From the NCBI GenBank assembly GCA_017551545.1, contig JAFZLJ010000080.1, forward strand, positions 62,001 through 126,000: 64,000 bases of DNA. The letters are read 5' to 3'. Below the pieces are notes generated by a model. It worked only from the letters and a program-made list of their open reading frames with translations, did no database searches and had not been told where the DNA came from. The stretch is from Treponema sp. (GTDB lineage Bacteria; Spirochaetota; Spirochaetia; Treponematales; Treponemataceae). This document shows, piece by piece, positions 42,049 to 51,667 of this stretch. Position 1 is the stretch's first letter, and every line of letters starts with the position of its first letter. The translations under genes were made by a program, and so were the position numbers.

Positions 42049-42143
42049 TATAAAAAACTGCGTAGCCCGATTTTCAATTTTGCGGAGATTCATACTTGTC
42101 AATCGGAGCAAAATTGAAAACCGGGCGGGAGCAGTTTTTTATA
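42049..42143. other. 95-nt near-perfect two-part hairpin between divergent fliS and ftsH
   Basis: Lower stem TATAAAAAACTGC (42049-42061) with GCAGTTTTTTATA (42131-42143), 13 perfect pairs. Internal loop GTA/GGGA, then an upper stem of 19 positions with one mismatch (42065-42083 GCCCGATTTTCAATTTTGC, with 42108-42126), and a 24-nt apical loop. It resembles a two-way terminator, yet it lies in a divergent promoter region. The rest of this 310-bp gap is AT-rich with a TATAAT at 42177-42182. Confidence 0.75.
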
Positions 42144-42234
42144 ATTTGAAGAGATTTTTAATATATAATTTTTTTTTATAATGACAATTTTGCATATTAT
42201 TAGTATATTTAATAATATAGTAGGATTTATTTAT

Positions 42235-44277
42235 ATGGCTGACGAAAAACGCGAAAATGATGATAACAAACAGGACGAAAACGATCCTTATAAGTTCTTT
42301 AAATTTGCTGGTCCTGAAAAAAATGATAATGATAAGGACAAAAAGAACAAGAAGAAACCAAAGATTTCTTTTTTTACAGTATTATTGATTCTCTTCTGTA
42401 CTTTTGCAATTGTTGATATTTTCTTTATGTCCCGCAACGATGATTATATTGCTTATTCAGAATTCCGTGATAAAGTTGCAAACGGACAGATTGTTTCTGT
42501 AGAAATTGGTGAAAATACAATTATTGGTTATGGCCCTGGCGTAAGCATGTCTTCCGATTCCGGTAAAGGATTACGCCTTTTTACTCCACGAACAACACGC
42601 ACAGGTCAGCAGTATAAAACATCTGCAGTTCTTATGCAGAGTTTTATTGATTTGCTTGACGAAAAAGGTATTCCTTATAAATTCACAGTAAAATCAAGTG
42701 GTATTTTCTGGCAGATTTTAGGCAGTCTCATATTGCCGCTTGGTTTCCTTATTTTAATTTACTTCCTTTTCTTCCGCAAAATGGGTAACGGCTCTGGCGG
42801 AATGGGCAGCATTTTTAATGTTGGTGCTTCACGAGCAAAAGTTGTAGAAGAGGGTAAAATCAAAACCCGTTTTACAGATGTTGCCGGTGTAGATGAAGCC
42901 AAGGAAGAGCTTGTAGAAGTTGTAGACTTCCTTAAAACTCCAAAAAAATATACAGATATTGGTGGTAAGATTCCAAAGGGCGTTCTGCTTGTTGGTGACC
43001 CGGGTACCGGTAAAACTCTTCTTGCCCGTGCAGTTGCAGGAGAAGCCGGTGTTCCTTTCTTCAGTATTTCGGGTTCTGACTTTGTAGAAATGTTTGTTGG
43101 TGTTGGTGCAAGCCGTGTACGTGACCTTTTTAAGCAGGCACGCGAAAAAGCACCTTGTATTATCTTTATTGACGAAATTGATGCCCTTGCAAAGAGCCGT
43201 GCCAACGGATTCAGCTCAAACGACGAACGCGAACAGACTTTGAACCAGCTCCTTGTAGAAATGGACGGCTTTGATAACGAAAAAGGTCTTATTGTACTTG
43301 CTGCAACTAACCGCGTAGACGTACTTGACCCTGCAATCCTCAGACCGGGCCGCTTTGACCGCCAGGTTCCTGTAGAAAAACCTGATGTTAAGGGACGTGA
43401 AGAAATTTTACGCATTCACGCAAAGAATGTAAAACTCGACAGTGATGTAGATTTTGAATCAATTGCGCATGGAACAACAGGTTTTGCCGGTGCAGACCTT
43501 GCAAATGTTGTAAACGAAGCAGCTCTTCTTGCAGTCCGCAATGGCCGCAAAAAGGTAACAATGGAAGACTTTAATGACGCAATCGATAAGGTAAGCATTG
43601 GTCTTAAGAAAAAATCGCGCAAAGAAAATAAAAAAGAAATCCGTCTTGTTTCTGTACACGAAACAGGTCACGCACTTGTTGCAGCCTTTACTCCTGAACA
43701 CGAGCCTGTAAATAAAATTACAGTTGTTCCTAGAAGTCATGGAGTAGGCGGCTTTACACAGTACCGCGAAGAAGAAGAAAAATTCATTATGACCCGTAAG
43801 GATATGATGAACGAAGTAGACAGTCTTTTGGGTGGACGTGCCGCTGAACAGATTATCCTTGGCGACATTTCTACCGGTGCTTCTAACGATATTGCCCGTG
43901 CAACAGATATTATCAAACGAATGATTACCGATTTTGGTATGTCTGATAAATATAAGAACGTAACTCTTGGAAAAGGCGTTCTTGGAAACCGTGGCGGAGA
44001 CCCAAGTCTTGTACGAGAATTCAGTGAACAGACTCAGAATTATGTAGACGAAGAAATTTCACGCATAATGAACGAGCGCTATGAATATGTATTAAAGCTT
44101 TTGGGCAAGCACAAAGATTTGATTGACTATATTGCCAACCGTCTTATGGAAGTAGAAACAATCGACGGTAAAGAATTCTACGAAATTGTTAATGGCGAAG
44201 CTCACTGTAAGCAGCTGGAAGAAAAAGCAGAAAAAAAGGCTTCAAAACCTCGTAAAACAGCCAAAAAAGCAGAATAG
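42235..44277 (+). CDS. ftsH: ATP-dependent zinc metalloprotease FtsH
   Basis: 680 residues from the ATG at 42235 (MADEKREND) with AGGA ten bases upstream; an ATG at 42181 has no such site. Two membrane helices (about 45-63 and 160-180) flank a periplasmic domain. AAA+ motifs: [17 protein letters not shown], pore loop [23 protein letters not shown] and [10 protein letters not shown]. The M41 protease site is [11 protein letters not shown]. It degrades membrane and some soluble proteins. The related gene at 19856 lacks the protease half. Confidence 0.97.
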   Translation: MADEKRENDDNKQDENDPYKFFKFAGPEKNDNDKDKKNKKKPKISFFTVLLILFCTFAIVDIFFMSRNDDYIAYSEFRDKVANGQIVSVEIGENTIIGYGPGVSMSSDSGKGLRLFTPRTTRTGQQYKTSAVLMQSFIDLLDEKGIPYKFTVKSSGIFWQILGSLILPLGFLILIYFLFFRKMGNGSGGMGSIFNVGASRAKVVEEGKIKTRFTDVAGVDEAKEELVEVVDFLKTPKKYTDIGGKIPKGVLLVGDPGTGKTLLARAVAGEAGVPFFSISGSDFVEMFVGVGASRVRDLFKQAREKAPCIIFIDEIDALAKSRANGFSSNDEREQTLNQLLVEMDGFDNEKGLIVLAATNRVDVLDPAILRPGRFDRQVPVEKPDVKGREEILRIHAKNVKLDSDVDFESIAHGTTGFAGADLANVVNEAALLAVRNGRKKVTMEDFNDAIDKVSIGLKKKSRKENKKEIRLVSVHETGHALVAAFTPEHEPVNKITVVPRSHGVGGFTQYREEEEKFIMTRKDMMNEVDSLLGGRAAEQIILGDISTGASNDIARATDIIKRMITDFGMSDKYKNVTLGKGVLGNRGGDPSLVREFSEQTQNYVDEEISRIMNERYEYVLKLLGKHKDLIDYIANRLMEVETIDGKEFYEIVNGEAHCKQLEEKAEKKASKPRKTAKKAE

Positions 44278-44303
44278 ACAATGCTTTGATTTAATTGTAT
44301 AAT
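44275..44303 (+). promoter_or_regulatory. promoter of lolA, probably giving a leaderless mRNA
   Basis: TAGACA at 44275-44280 (overlapping the ftsH stop), 17 bp, TATAAT at 44298-44303. The start codon is at 44312, so transcription should begin within a few bases of it. No ribosome binding site is present. Confidence 0.6.
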
Positions 44304-44311
44304 AGAATACT

Positions 44312-44974
44312 ATGAAAAAGATATTAATTGCATTGTTTATGCTTTTTTCTGCATCGTTATTTGCCCAGAGCATTACGACTGCAAGCGCATATTTTAAGAC
44401 AATTTCTGAATATTATTCCACATTAAAAGACTACGAAGTTAATTTTGAAATTAAGGTAGATAAACAGGAAACAGCCGGACACCTTTCTTTTAAGGCACCG
44501 GATCTTCTGCGCCTTGACTATACAAATCCGGAAGAACAGGTAATCTGTTATAATGGTGACACACTCACAGTCTATCTGCACGATAAAGATGCTGTACTTC
44601 AGCAGAATATCACAGACGATATCGGGGCCGGAGCTCTTACTTCACCACAGGGCCTTTCTCTTTTGAGCAGATATTATACAGTTCAGTATGAAACCGGTCA
44701 GAATGCCGAACCGCTTGATGATGAATCTGATGAAATGGTAATTAAGTTTACGCTTTATAGAAAGAGTTCTGCAGAAGCCTTCTGGTATATTAAAATTGCA
44801 GTAAGCGAATCTACAAAGCTTATCCGTAGAATAGAAGCAGTAACCCCTAAGGGTGAGGTAATCCTTTTTGATTTCTTTGACTATGTGCTCAATCAGGGAA
44901 TTTCTGATCAAAGATTTATTTATGATCCTCCATCATCTGCTAACAATTATAATAATTTTCTGTTTTCGGAGTAG
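44312..44974 (+). CDS. lolA: LolA-like outer-membrane lipoprotein carrier
   Basis: 220 residues. Signal peptide MKKILIALFMLFSASLFAQ with cleavage after SLFA. The LolA/LolB half-barrel pattern is seen in FKTISEYYSTLKDYEVNFEI, LSFKAPDLLRLDYTNPEEQVI and GDTLTVYLHDKDAV. LolA ferries lipoproteins across the periplasm, fitting the many lipoproteins here. No ribosome binding site; the promoter -10 is eight bases upstream. Confidence 0.8.
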   Translation: MKKILIALFMLFSASLFAQSITTASAYFKTISEYYSTLKDYEVNFEIKVDKQETAGHLSFKAPDLLRLDYTNPEEQVICYNGDTLTVYLHDKDAVLQQNITDDIGAGALTSPQGLSLLSRYYTVQYETGQNAEPLDDESDEMVIKFTLYRKSSAEAFWYIKIAVSESTKLIRRIEAVTPKGEVILFDFFDYVLNQGISDQRFIYDPPSSANNYNNFLFSE

Positions 44975-44983
44975 GAGAGAGAG

Positions 44984-46072
44984 ATGGATAGTTACGGAGA
45001 ATTACTGCGAAGTGCACGAGAAGAAAAGAATCTTAATATAGATAAAATCTCACGCGAAATTTCAATAGAAAGCAGATATTTAACCGGACTTGAAGAAGAA
45101 GATAATGGTGCATTCCCAGGCGAAGCTTACATGGTAGGCTTTTTAAGGAATTATTCAAATTATCTTGAACTTGATACAGACTATATTCTTAAGCTTTATA
45201 ACAACAAGAAAATTCAGGAATCACCGGTTCCGGAAGGACTTATTATAAAACGCCGTCCTATAAAGCTTATTCTTGCTATTGCTATTCCTGCTTTTGTTGT
45301 ACTTCTTACTATAGGCATTGTTCTTGGCGTTGTTCTTTCAAAGAAAAAGACTCCTACAGATGATTCTGTAATCTTAAGCAATGCAACAAAAAACAGACAG
45401 TTTGAACTTGATAATACTAAGTTCTCTCAAAGAGTTTACAAAGGCGATCAGTTTATTGTTCCAACAAGCAATGGACAGATTGTTCTTACAGTCAGAGATA
45501 CTCTTACTTCTTTTGGTCTTGATACACCAAGCGGAGTTTTCTATACAGATCTTAGCGAAGAAACAGAAATTGATATTAATGGTGACTCAACTCCTGATTT
45601 GATTGTTTATGTTTCAGATATTTCTGCTACAGACGATTCACGCGGTGCCGAAGTAAGCCTTCTTCTTAGACATGGTGTTCCTTCAGAAAGCAACGGCGTA
45701 AATGTTGATGAAATTCCATTCGAAACAGAAATCAAATCTAAGCATCCTCAGAAAGTTATTCTTGAAGACAACCGTGCATATCCGTTTACAATCAATGCAA
45801 GCTTCCGTGGTTCATGTCTGTTCCGCGACAAGGTAGATAACGATAACTCTGTAGAATCATATTTTACAAAGGGTGAAGTATTTACTGCAAACCCTCACAA
45901 CGGTATAAGACTCTGGATTTCGAACAGCAATGTAGTTAAGTTCACTATTGTTGCCGATTCACGCACCTTCGACCTTGATATTGGTCCTGCAGGCCAGGTT
46001 CTTGTAGAAGATATTAAGTGGATTAAAGATTCAGACGGCAGATATAAGCTTATAGTTGTTGAGCTTGATTAA
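44984..46072 (+). CDS. RodZ-like helix-turn-helix membrane protein
   Basis: 362 residues. N-terminal HTH_25-type domain (LLRSAREEKNLNIDKISREI, YLTGLEEEDNGAFPGEAYMVGFLRNYSNYL), a membrane helix (about 90-115, ILAIAIPAFVVLLTIGIVLG) and a periplasmic beta-rich region ending in a DUF4115-like domain. This is the RodZ layout, which links MreB to the envelope for cell shape. GGAGAG precedes the ATG; 9 bp after lolA. Confidence 0.8.
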   Translation: MDSYGELLRSAREEKNLNIDKISREISIESRYLTGLEEEDNGAFPGEAYMVGFLRNYSNYLELDTDYILKLYNNKKIQESPVPEGLIIKRRPIKLILAIAIPAFVVLLTIGIVLGVVLSKKKTPTDDSVILSNATKNRQFELDNTKFSQRVYKGDQFIVPTSNGQIVLTVRDTLTSFGLDTPSGVFYTDLSEETEIDINGDSTPDLIVYVSDISATDDSRGAEVSLLLRHGVPSESNGVNVDEIPFETEIKSKHPQKVILEDNRAYPFTINASFRGSCLFRDKVDNDNSVESYFTKGEVFTANPHNGIRLWISNSNVVKFTIVADSRTFDLDIGPAGQVLVEDIKWIKDSDGRYKLIVVELD

Positions 46073-46092
46073 ACTGCTGTGTTCAGTTGTTT

Positions 46093-47442
46093 ATGGCAAG
46101 TTTTTATATTGATCAGTATGGATGCGCAAAAAATCAGACAGACGGCGAATTATTATCTACATTTCTTGAAAAAGCAGGCTTTAAGTATACAGAAGAACCA
46201 GCCAAAGCAGATTTTATCATAATTAATTCCTGCGGCTTTATTCAGTCTGCAAAACAGGAATCTATAAATGCAATCTGTGAATTAAAGCAGGCATATCCAA
46301 AAGCAAAACTCATTCTTGCAGGCTGTCTTGCAGAACGTTATGCAGATGAACTTTATGAAGTAATGCCCGAGCTTGACGGAATATTCGGAAACGGCGACCT
46401 TTCAAAAATCACAGAATATATGAAAAAGGTGCGTGCGGCTGTAAAAAAAGAAGAACGCGCAAAGCCGGCACTTTATCCTCAGCAAGGAGTCTGCGCCGGC
46501 GAAAGAACAAGGCTTTTTGGTTTTAAGGGCTCTGCTTATGTAAAAATCACCGAAGGCTGTTCAAATAACTGTTCCTTCTGTGCCATTCCGCTTATTCGTG
46601 GTGCAGTAAGAAGCCGCCCTGCAAAAGATATTGTTGATGAAATTAAAACTCTTGTTGCTTCAGGCATTTATGAAATAAACCTTATTGGTCAGGACCTTGC
46701 AGCATATTCAGACAAAAAAGACGGATTAGCAGAACTTCTTGAAAAAATCTCTAAGCTTAAAGGTAAGTTTATTGTCCGCACTCTTTACATTCACCCGGAT
46801 CATTTTAATACAAATATCCTAGAAATTTTTAAGAACGACAAACGTTTTGTTCCATATTTTGACATTCCGTTCCAAAGCGGCGACGACCAGATTATTCAGG
46901 CAATGAACCGAAAAGGAACTGCAAAAAAATACGTATCACTTGTAAAGAAAATCAGAAAAGAATTGCCCCAGGCTGCCTTAAGAACAACATTCCTTACAGG
47001 CTTCCCGGGCGAAACAGAAGAAGCGGCAGAAAATACAAGACAGTTTTTACAGAATATAAAGCCTTTGTGGTCCGGCTGCTTTCCTTACAGCAGGGAAGAG
47101 GGTACAGCAGCTTATTCATTTAAGAACAGGGTTCCTGCCGGTACTGCAAAAAAACGCGCAAAGGCACTTGAAGAGCTTCAATCAGAAATTACAAGGGCTC
47201 AGCTTGAAAAATACTGTGGTAAAGAAATAGATGTTCTTATAGAAGAAGTCTTTACTCATAATGAAGACGAAGGTCTTGCACTTGGAAGGGCATGGTTTCA
47301 GGCTCCGGAAGTGGACGGCTGTAATGTTATCCGCTACGATTTAGACGATCCAAAGCAATGTGAAAAGATTAAGTGCGGAAACGTTGTAAAAGTAAAGGTT
47401 CTTGCCTGTACCGGACTAGATTTAGACACAAGACTTCTATAA
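46093..47442 (+). CDS. rimO: ribosomal protein S12 methylthiotransferase
   Basis: 449 residues from the ATG at 46093; no ribosome binding site is evident. Radical-SAM enzyme that adds a methylthio group to an Asp of ribosomal protein S12. The N-terminal UPF0004 cluster Cys residues are in IDQYGCAKNQTDGE, INSCGF and ILAGCLAERY. The radical SAM motif is ITEGCSNNCSFCAIP, and a C-terminal TRAM-like region follows. RimO rather than MiaB from the GCAKN motif and the RGAVRSR stretch. Confidence 0.93.
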   Translation: MASFYIDQYGCAKNQTDGELLSTFLEKAGFKYTEEPAKADFIIINSCGFIQSAKQESINAICELKQAYPKAKLILAGCLAERYADELYEVMPELDGIFGNGDLSKITEYMKKVRAAVKKEERAKPALYPQQGVCAGERTRLFGFKGSAYVKITEGCSNNCSFCAIPLIRGAVRSRPAKDIVDEIKTLVASGIYEINLIGQDLAAYSDKKDGLAELLEKISKLKGKFIVRTLYIHPDHFNTNILEIFKNDKRFVPYFDIPFQSGDDQIIQAMNRKGTAKKYVSLVKKIRKELPQAALRTTFLTGFPGETEEAAENTRQFLQNIKPLWSGCFPYSREEGTAAYSFKNRVPAGTAKKRAKALEELQSEITRAQLEKYCGKEIDVLIEEVFTHNEDEGLALGRAWFQAPEVDGCNVIRYDLDDPKQCEKIKCGNVVKVKVLACTGLDLDTRLL

Positions 47443-47520
47443 AAAACGCAGAAATTTGAATAAAAAAACTATCTTATTATTTAATGTTAGGTTATAATAT
47501 AATTTGTTATTGGTGTTCAA

Positions 47521-49488
47521 ATGAAAAAAATCGGAGTTATAATACCTACTTTCAACATTGAGTACAGTACAGAATTTTTGCACGGAATCTACGACTATTT
47601 TGATGGCAAAGATGTAAGTATTATATATACCCAGACAAAACTTCCGCACAGCACGGTTGGTGTATACGATTACCAGTATTGGCAGAGTGCAGAGCTTCTT
47701 TTTTCACAGGAAATTGATGCACTTATAATTGCAACTGGTGTTTACTGTGCCGGTATGACTCAGGAAGAACTTGAATCTGAGCTTTACAGATTCGGCAGAC
47801 GTCCGGTTATTTCTACAGCAATTCCTCTTAATCTTCCAAACTGCTACACAGTTCAGGCAGACTGTAAAAAATCATATCTTGAAGTTATTACACATCTTAA
47901 GAATGTTCACGGCTGCCGTAATATTGCATTTTTGTCTGCAGCAGAAACAAAGTCGCGCGAAGCAATAGAACGATTTGAAGCTTTTAAAGAAGCAATGTCT
48001 GCAAATAAGCTTAAAGTAAATGATAAGTTTGTTTTTGAAGGAAAGTTTACCGATTTTGATGCAGAAGCTGCCCTTAAAAAAACACTCAAAACAAAGTCAG
48101 ATGTTAAATTTGATGCAATGGTTTGTGCAAATGACATGATGGCAATAGGCTGTTACCGTGTTCTTAAGGAGTTTGGCCTTTCTGTTCCTAATGATGTAAA
48201 GGTTGTAGGCTTTGACGATGCACAGTTTGCAAACAGAGCAAATCCAAGACTTTCGACAATCAATCAGAATATTTATAATCAGGGTTATGTTTGCGCACAG
48301 ACTGCATTTTCTGTTTTAAATGGAGAAGAAGTTCCACGCCTTATTAATTCAGACCTTGAAACAAAATTCCGCCAGTCATGCGGATGTATTCCACTCGACA
48401 GTTCAGAAGATGTTTACCGCAGTCCTTCCGGCGAAATAAAAGAAGAGGGTGCACACCTTGTTTCAAGACTTAATCAGTATATGAATGACCTTGAGGAACG
48501 AAACAATATAATCATTCTGCTTGATATCCTTAAGGGCGCAAATACAATGAGGCAGTTTTATTACAACCTCAAATATATAATTCATCTTTGTGCAATGGAT
48601 AATATGGCAATTAATCTTTACCAGATGCCTGTTTATCTTGATTATAACGAAGATGTAATTATTCCTGAAAAAATGGAACTTAATATGTATTCGGATATTG
48701 TCAATGATAAAGAAGAATTTAATCCGGGTACAAAGTTTAATCCAAGCAATATAATTTTTTCAGAGCCATCGCTTGATAACACTGCAGGTCAGTATATTCT
48801 TCATCCTATTTTTACCGGTGAAACATGCTATGGTTATCTTATCTGTAAAATAAATAAAAACAAATTTGCCGATTACACTATTTATCTTAAGATTCTTATA
48901 AACGCAATCTGTTCTTCTATTGAATATACAAACCGTCTTATGGAAACAGAGCGCCTTACAAATAAATATACAGAGCTTAAGGAAGATAATACTTCGCTTA
49001 CAAAGCAGTCTAAAACAGATGAGCTTACAGGCCTTTTGAACAGACGCGGTTATTATGAATTTGGTCAGCGAACTCTTGATATTATTCAGGAAATGGAACA
49101 CGCCGGAATAGTTTTCTTTGCCGACATGGATAACCTTAAGAAAATTAATGATACTTACGGCCACGACGCAGGTGATGAAGCAATTAAACTTCTGGCAGAA
49201 GTATTTAAGAGTGTATTCCGTAATAATGATGTAATCGGCCGATTAGGCGGTGACGAATTTGGTATTGTTGCCCCTGGTATGATAATTGAACATGTTCCGT
49301 TAATCCGTAAAAAAATTGATGAAACCTGCAAAAAGGAATCTAAACGACTTAAGCTTCCATATACACTTTCGGTAAGCGTTGGTTATGCCAGTCTTGAAAA
49401 ATCATCTTTACTCAAGCAGCTTATGAGCGAAGCCGACGTAATGCTTTATGCAGAAAAGAGAAAAAAGCATGGCCGAAAGTACACTTGA
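47521..49488 (+). CDS. cytoplasmic LacI-type ligand-binding sensor fused to a GGDEF diguanylate cyclase
   Basis: 655 residues without signal peptide or membrane helix. Residues 1-290 are a periplasmic-binding-protein-like domain of the LacI/GalR type (KKIGVIIPTFNIEYSTEFL, MVCANDMMAIGCYRVLKEFG, DVKVVGFDDAQFANRANPRL). The helical middle is about 300-480. From about 490 a GGDEF domain follows: TDELTGLLNRRGYYEF, ADMDNLKKINDTYGHDAGDE and GRLGGDEFGIV, so the metal Asp and GGDEF are intact. Likely makes c-di-GMP in response to a small molecule, perhaps a sugar. TATAAT at 47493-47498. Confidence 0.87.
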   Translation: MKKIGVIIPTFNIEYSTEFLHGIYDYFDGKDVSIIYTQTKLPHSTVGVYDYQYWQSAELLFSQEIDALIIATGVYCAGMTQEELESELYRFGRRPVISTAIPLNLPNCYTVQADCKKSYLEVITHLKNVHGCRNIAFLSAAETKSREAIERFEAFKEAMSANKLKVNDKFVFEGKFTDFDAEAALKKTLKTKSDVKFDAMVCANDMMAIGCYRVLKEFGLSVPNDVKVVGFDDAQFANRANPRLSTINQNIYNQGYVCAQTAFSVLNGEEVPRLINSDLETKFRQSCGCIPLDSSEDVYRSPSGEIKEEGAHLVSRLNQYMNDLEERNNIIILLDILKGANTMRQFYYNLKYIIHLCAMDNMAINLYQMPVYLDYNEDVIIPEKMELNMYSDIVNDKEEFNPGTKFNPSNIIFSEPSLDNTAGQYILHPIFTGETCYGYLICKINKNKFADYTIYLKILINAICSSIEYTNRLMETERLTNKYTELKEDNTSLTKQSKTDELTGLLNRRGYYEFGQRTLDIIQEMEHAGIVFFADMDNLKKINDTYGHDAGDEAIKLLAEVFKSVFRNNDVIGRLGGDEFGIVAPGMIIEHVPLIRKKIDETCKKESKRLKLPYTLSVSVGYASLEKSSLLKQLMSEADVMLYAEKRKKHGRKYT

Positions 49489-51649
49489 TGAATATCTGTC
49501 TGTGTTAAATGAACAGCAAAGAGAAGCAGTTATTCATGAAGGCTCTCCCTTGCTTATTCTTGCAGGCGCCGGTTCTGGAAAAACACGCGTAATCACAACA
49601 AAAATTGCATATCTCATTGGTCAGAAGAATGTAAATCCATATTCAATTCTTTCTGTTACTTTTACAAAAAAAGCCGCCAACGAAATGCGCGAACGTGCAG
49701 TAAGAATGGAACCTCTGGCAGAAAAAGCTCAGATAAGGACGTTTCACTCGTTCGGGTCGTGGTTTTTAAGAAAGTATTGTGATGAAGCCGGAGTAGAGCA
49801 GTCGTTTACTGTTTATGATGACGATGATATGGCTATTCTTGTTCGTAAAGCAGTTCCGGCACTTAGTCAAAAAGAAGCAAAACTTGCAGCACATCAGATT
49901 GCTCTTGCAAAAGATTACTGTCTTACACCAAAGGATGATCTTGCAATTGTAGCAAGTGAATTTGATTTACCGGATATTTATGCAAAATACGAGGCTCGTC
50001 TTCGTTCAACAGGAAACGTAGATTTTGGCGACCTTATTATGATGCCTGTTACTGTAATGGAAGAATGTCCACAGATTGCAGCACAGATTCATACACGTTT
50101 TGAAGTAATTATGGTCGACGAGTATCAGGATTCGAACATTGCCCAGTACAAGCTGCTCCAGAAAATTTCAGGAGTACAGGAAGGCTACAACAATTATGTT
50201 TGCGTAGTAGGTGATGATGACCAGTCAATCTATAAGTTCCGCGGTGCCGAAGTACAGAATATTCTTACCTTTTCGCAGAAATTCCCCGGAACACAGATAA
50301 TCCGTCTTGAACGCAATTATCGTTCTACTTCTGAAATACTTGATGCAGCGTCTCTTGTTGTAAATAAAAACAGCGACCGTCTTGGAAAAACTTTGATTGC
50401 CGACCGTGGTAATGGCGGTATGCCTGTTCTTGCTTATTTACCTGATCAGAATGCAGAAGTTATGTTTGCATCTGAACTTATCCGTAAGCATGTAGAACAG
50501 GGTGGAAAATACAGTGACTGGGCAATTCTTTACAGGACAAACGCTCAGTCTCTTGGCTTTGAAAAGGATTTTTTACACAAGCATATTCCATATGTTGTAG
50601 TAGGTTCGCTTAAGTTTTATGAGCGCGAAGAAATTAAGGATGCTTTAAGTTATCTTGCTCTTTGTGCAAATCAGCGTGATGAAATTTCTTTTAGACGCAT
50701 TGTGAATAAACCAACCCGAGGTCTTGGTGAAAAAACTCAGGATAAGATTTTAGATTCAGCAAGAATAGTAAACGAAGACGGCACAGTTTCATATAAAAGT
50801 CTTCTTGAAACTATGAATGCGTTAAAACCGGAGCTTTCAAAAAAGGCAGCAGAAGGTGCAGACAGTTTTATAAAACTTTATGAAACACTTGATAAAGCCT
50901 TTGATAATTCTAAAAAGCTTTCTGATTTTATTGAAAAGGTTATAAAAGATTCTGCTCTTGATGAATATCACAAAGAAAGTGATGAAATTGAAGGTACCCA
51001 GCGGCTCCAGAACCTTCAGGAACTTATAAACAGTGCAGTTCCTTATGAATGCAGTAAAGAAGGACTTGTTGCTTTCCTTGATTCAATAAATCTTGACCGT
51101 TCGCTTGAGCTTCAGAGTGAAGAAGCACAGACAGATTCAGTAACTTTAATAACACTTCACAATACAAAAGGTCTTGAGTATAACAAGGTAATCATTACGG
51201 GTCTTGAGCAGGGAGTCTTCCCGCGTGAAAACAAAGTAGGAGCCGATCTTGAAGAAGAACGCAGGCTTTTTTATGTAGGCATAACGCGCGCAAAAGATGA
51301 GCTTTATGTTACTTCTACGGGGCAGCGCGTGCTTTATGGACACACTCAATTTATGTCCCCAAGCATCTTCCTGAACGAAGCCGAAGAAGCATTTAAGGTA
51401 GTAGGACAGAAGCCTCGTGCTCAGCAGATGTGGGGTTATGGCGGCTATTACAGAAAAAGTCCTGGTTCCGAAATTGAATCAAAATGGGCTGTTGGAACAA
51501 AACTTTATCACGATGATTACGGCTATGGAGCTGTTGTTTCGGCTCGTATGAACGGTTCAGATTTTATGATTGAAGTTCAGTTTGAAACAGGAGCCGTAAA
51601 AAAGTTTCTGCCGGAGTATCAGGCTAAATCATTGCAGATAATTAAATAA
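49469..51649 (+). CDS. pcrA: UvrD/PcrA-type DNA helicase
   Basis: 726 residues from the ATG at 49469 (MAESTLDEYLSVLNEQQREAV); it overlaps the end of the GGDEF gene by 20 bp. Superfamily 1A helicase motifs: LAGAGSGKTRVITTKIAYL (I), DEYQDSN (II), GDDDQSIYKFRGAE (III), LERNYRSTSEILDAAS (IV), TLHNTKGLEY (V) and YVGITRAKDELYV (VI). The C-terminal Tudor-like tail is HDDYGYGAVVSARMNG. Acts in nucleotide excision and mismatch repair and in replication restart. Confidence 0.93.
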   Translation: MAESTLDEYLSVLNEQQREAVIHEGSPLLILAGAGSGKTRVITTKIAYLIGQKNVNPYSILSVTFTKKAANEMRERAVRMEPLAEKAQIRTFHSFGSWFLRKYCDEAGVEQSFTVYDDDDMAILVRKAVPALSQKEAKLAAHQIALAKDYCLTPKDDLAIVASEFDLPDIYAKYEARLRSTGNVDFGDLIMMPVTVMEECPQIAAQIHTRFEVIMVDEYQDSNIAQYKLLQKISGVQEGYNNYVCVVGDDDQSIYKFRGAEVQNILTFSQKFPGTQIIRLERNYRSTSEILDAASLVVNKNSDRLGKTLIADRGNGGMPVLAYLPDQNAEVMFASELIRKHVEQGGKYSDWAILYRTNAQSLGFEKDFLHKHIPYVVVGSLKFYEREEIKDALSYLALCANQRDEISFRRIVNKPTRGLGEKTQDKILDSARIVNEDGTVSYKSLLETMNALKPELSKKAAEGADSFIKLYETLDKAFDNSKKLSDFIEKVIKDSALDEYHKESDEIEGTQRLQNLQELINSAVPYECSKEGLVAFLDSINLDRSLELQSEEAQTDSVTLITLHNTKGLEYNKVIITGLEQGVFPRENKVGADLEEERRLFYVGITRAKDELYVTSTGQRVLYGHTQFMSPSIFLNEAEEAFKVVGQKPRAQQMWGYGGYYRKSPGSEIESKWAVGTKLYHDDYGYGAVVSARMNGSDFMIEVQFETGAVKKFLPEYQAKSLQIIK

Positions 51650-51660
51650 CCATTTATAAT
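51632..51660 (+). promoter_or_regulatory. promoter of the second GGDEF gene, probably leaderless
   Basis: TTGCAG at 51632-51637, 17 bp, TATAAT at 51655-51660; ATG at 51668. The -35 lies inside the end of pcrA. Start codon and expected transcription start coincide; no ribosome binding site. Confidence 0.6.
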
Positions 51661-51667
51661 AATATTA

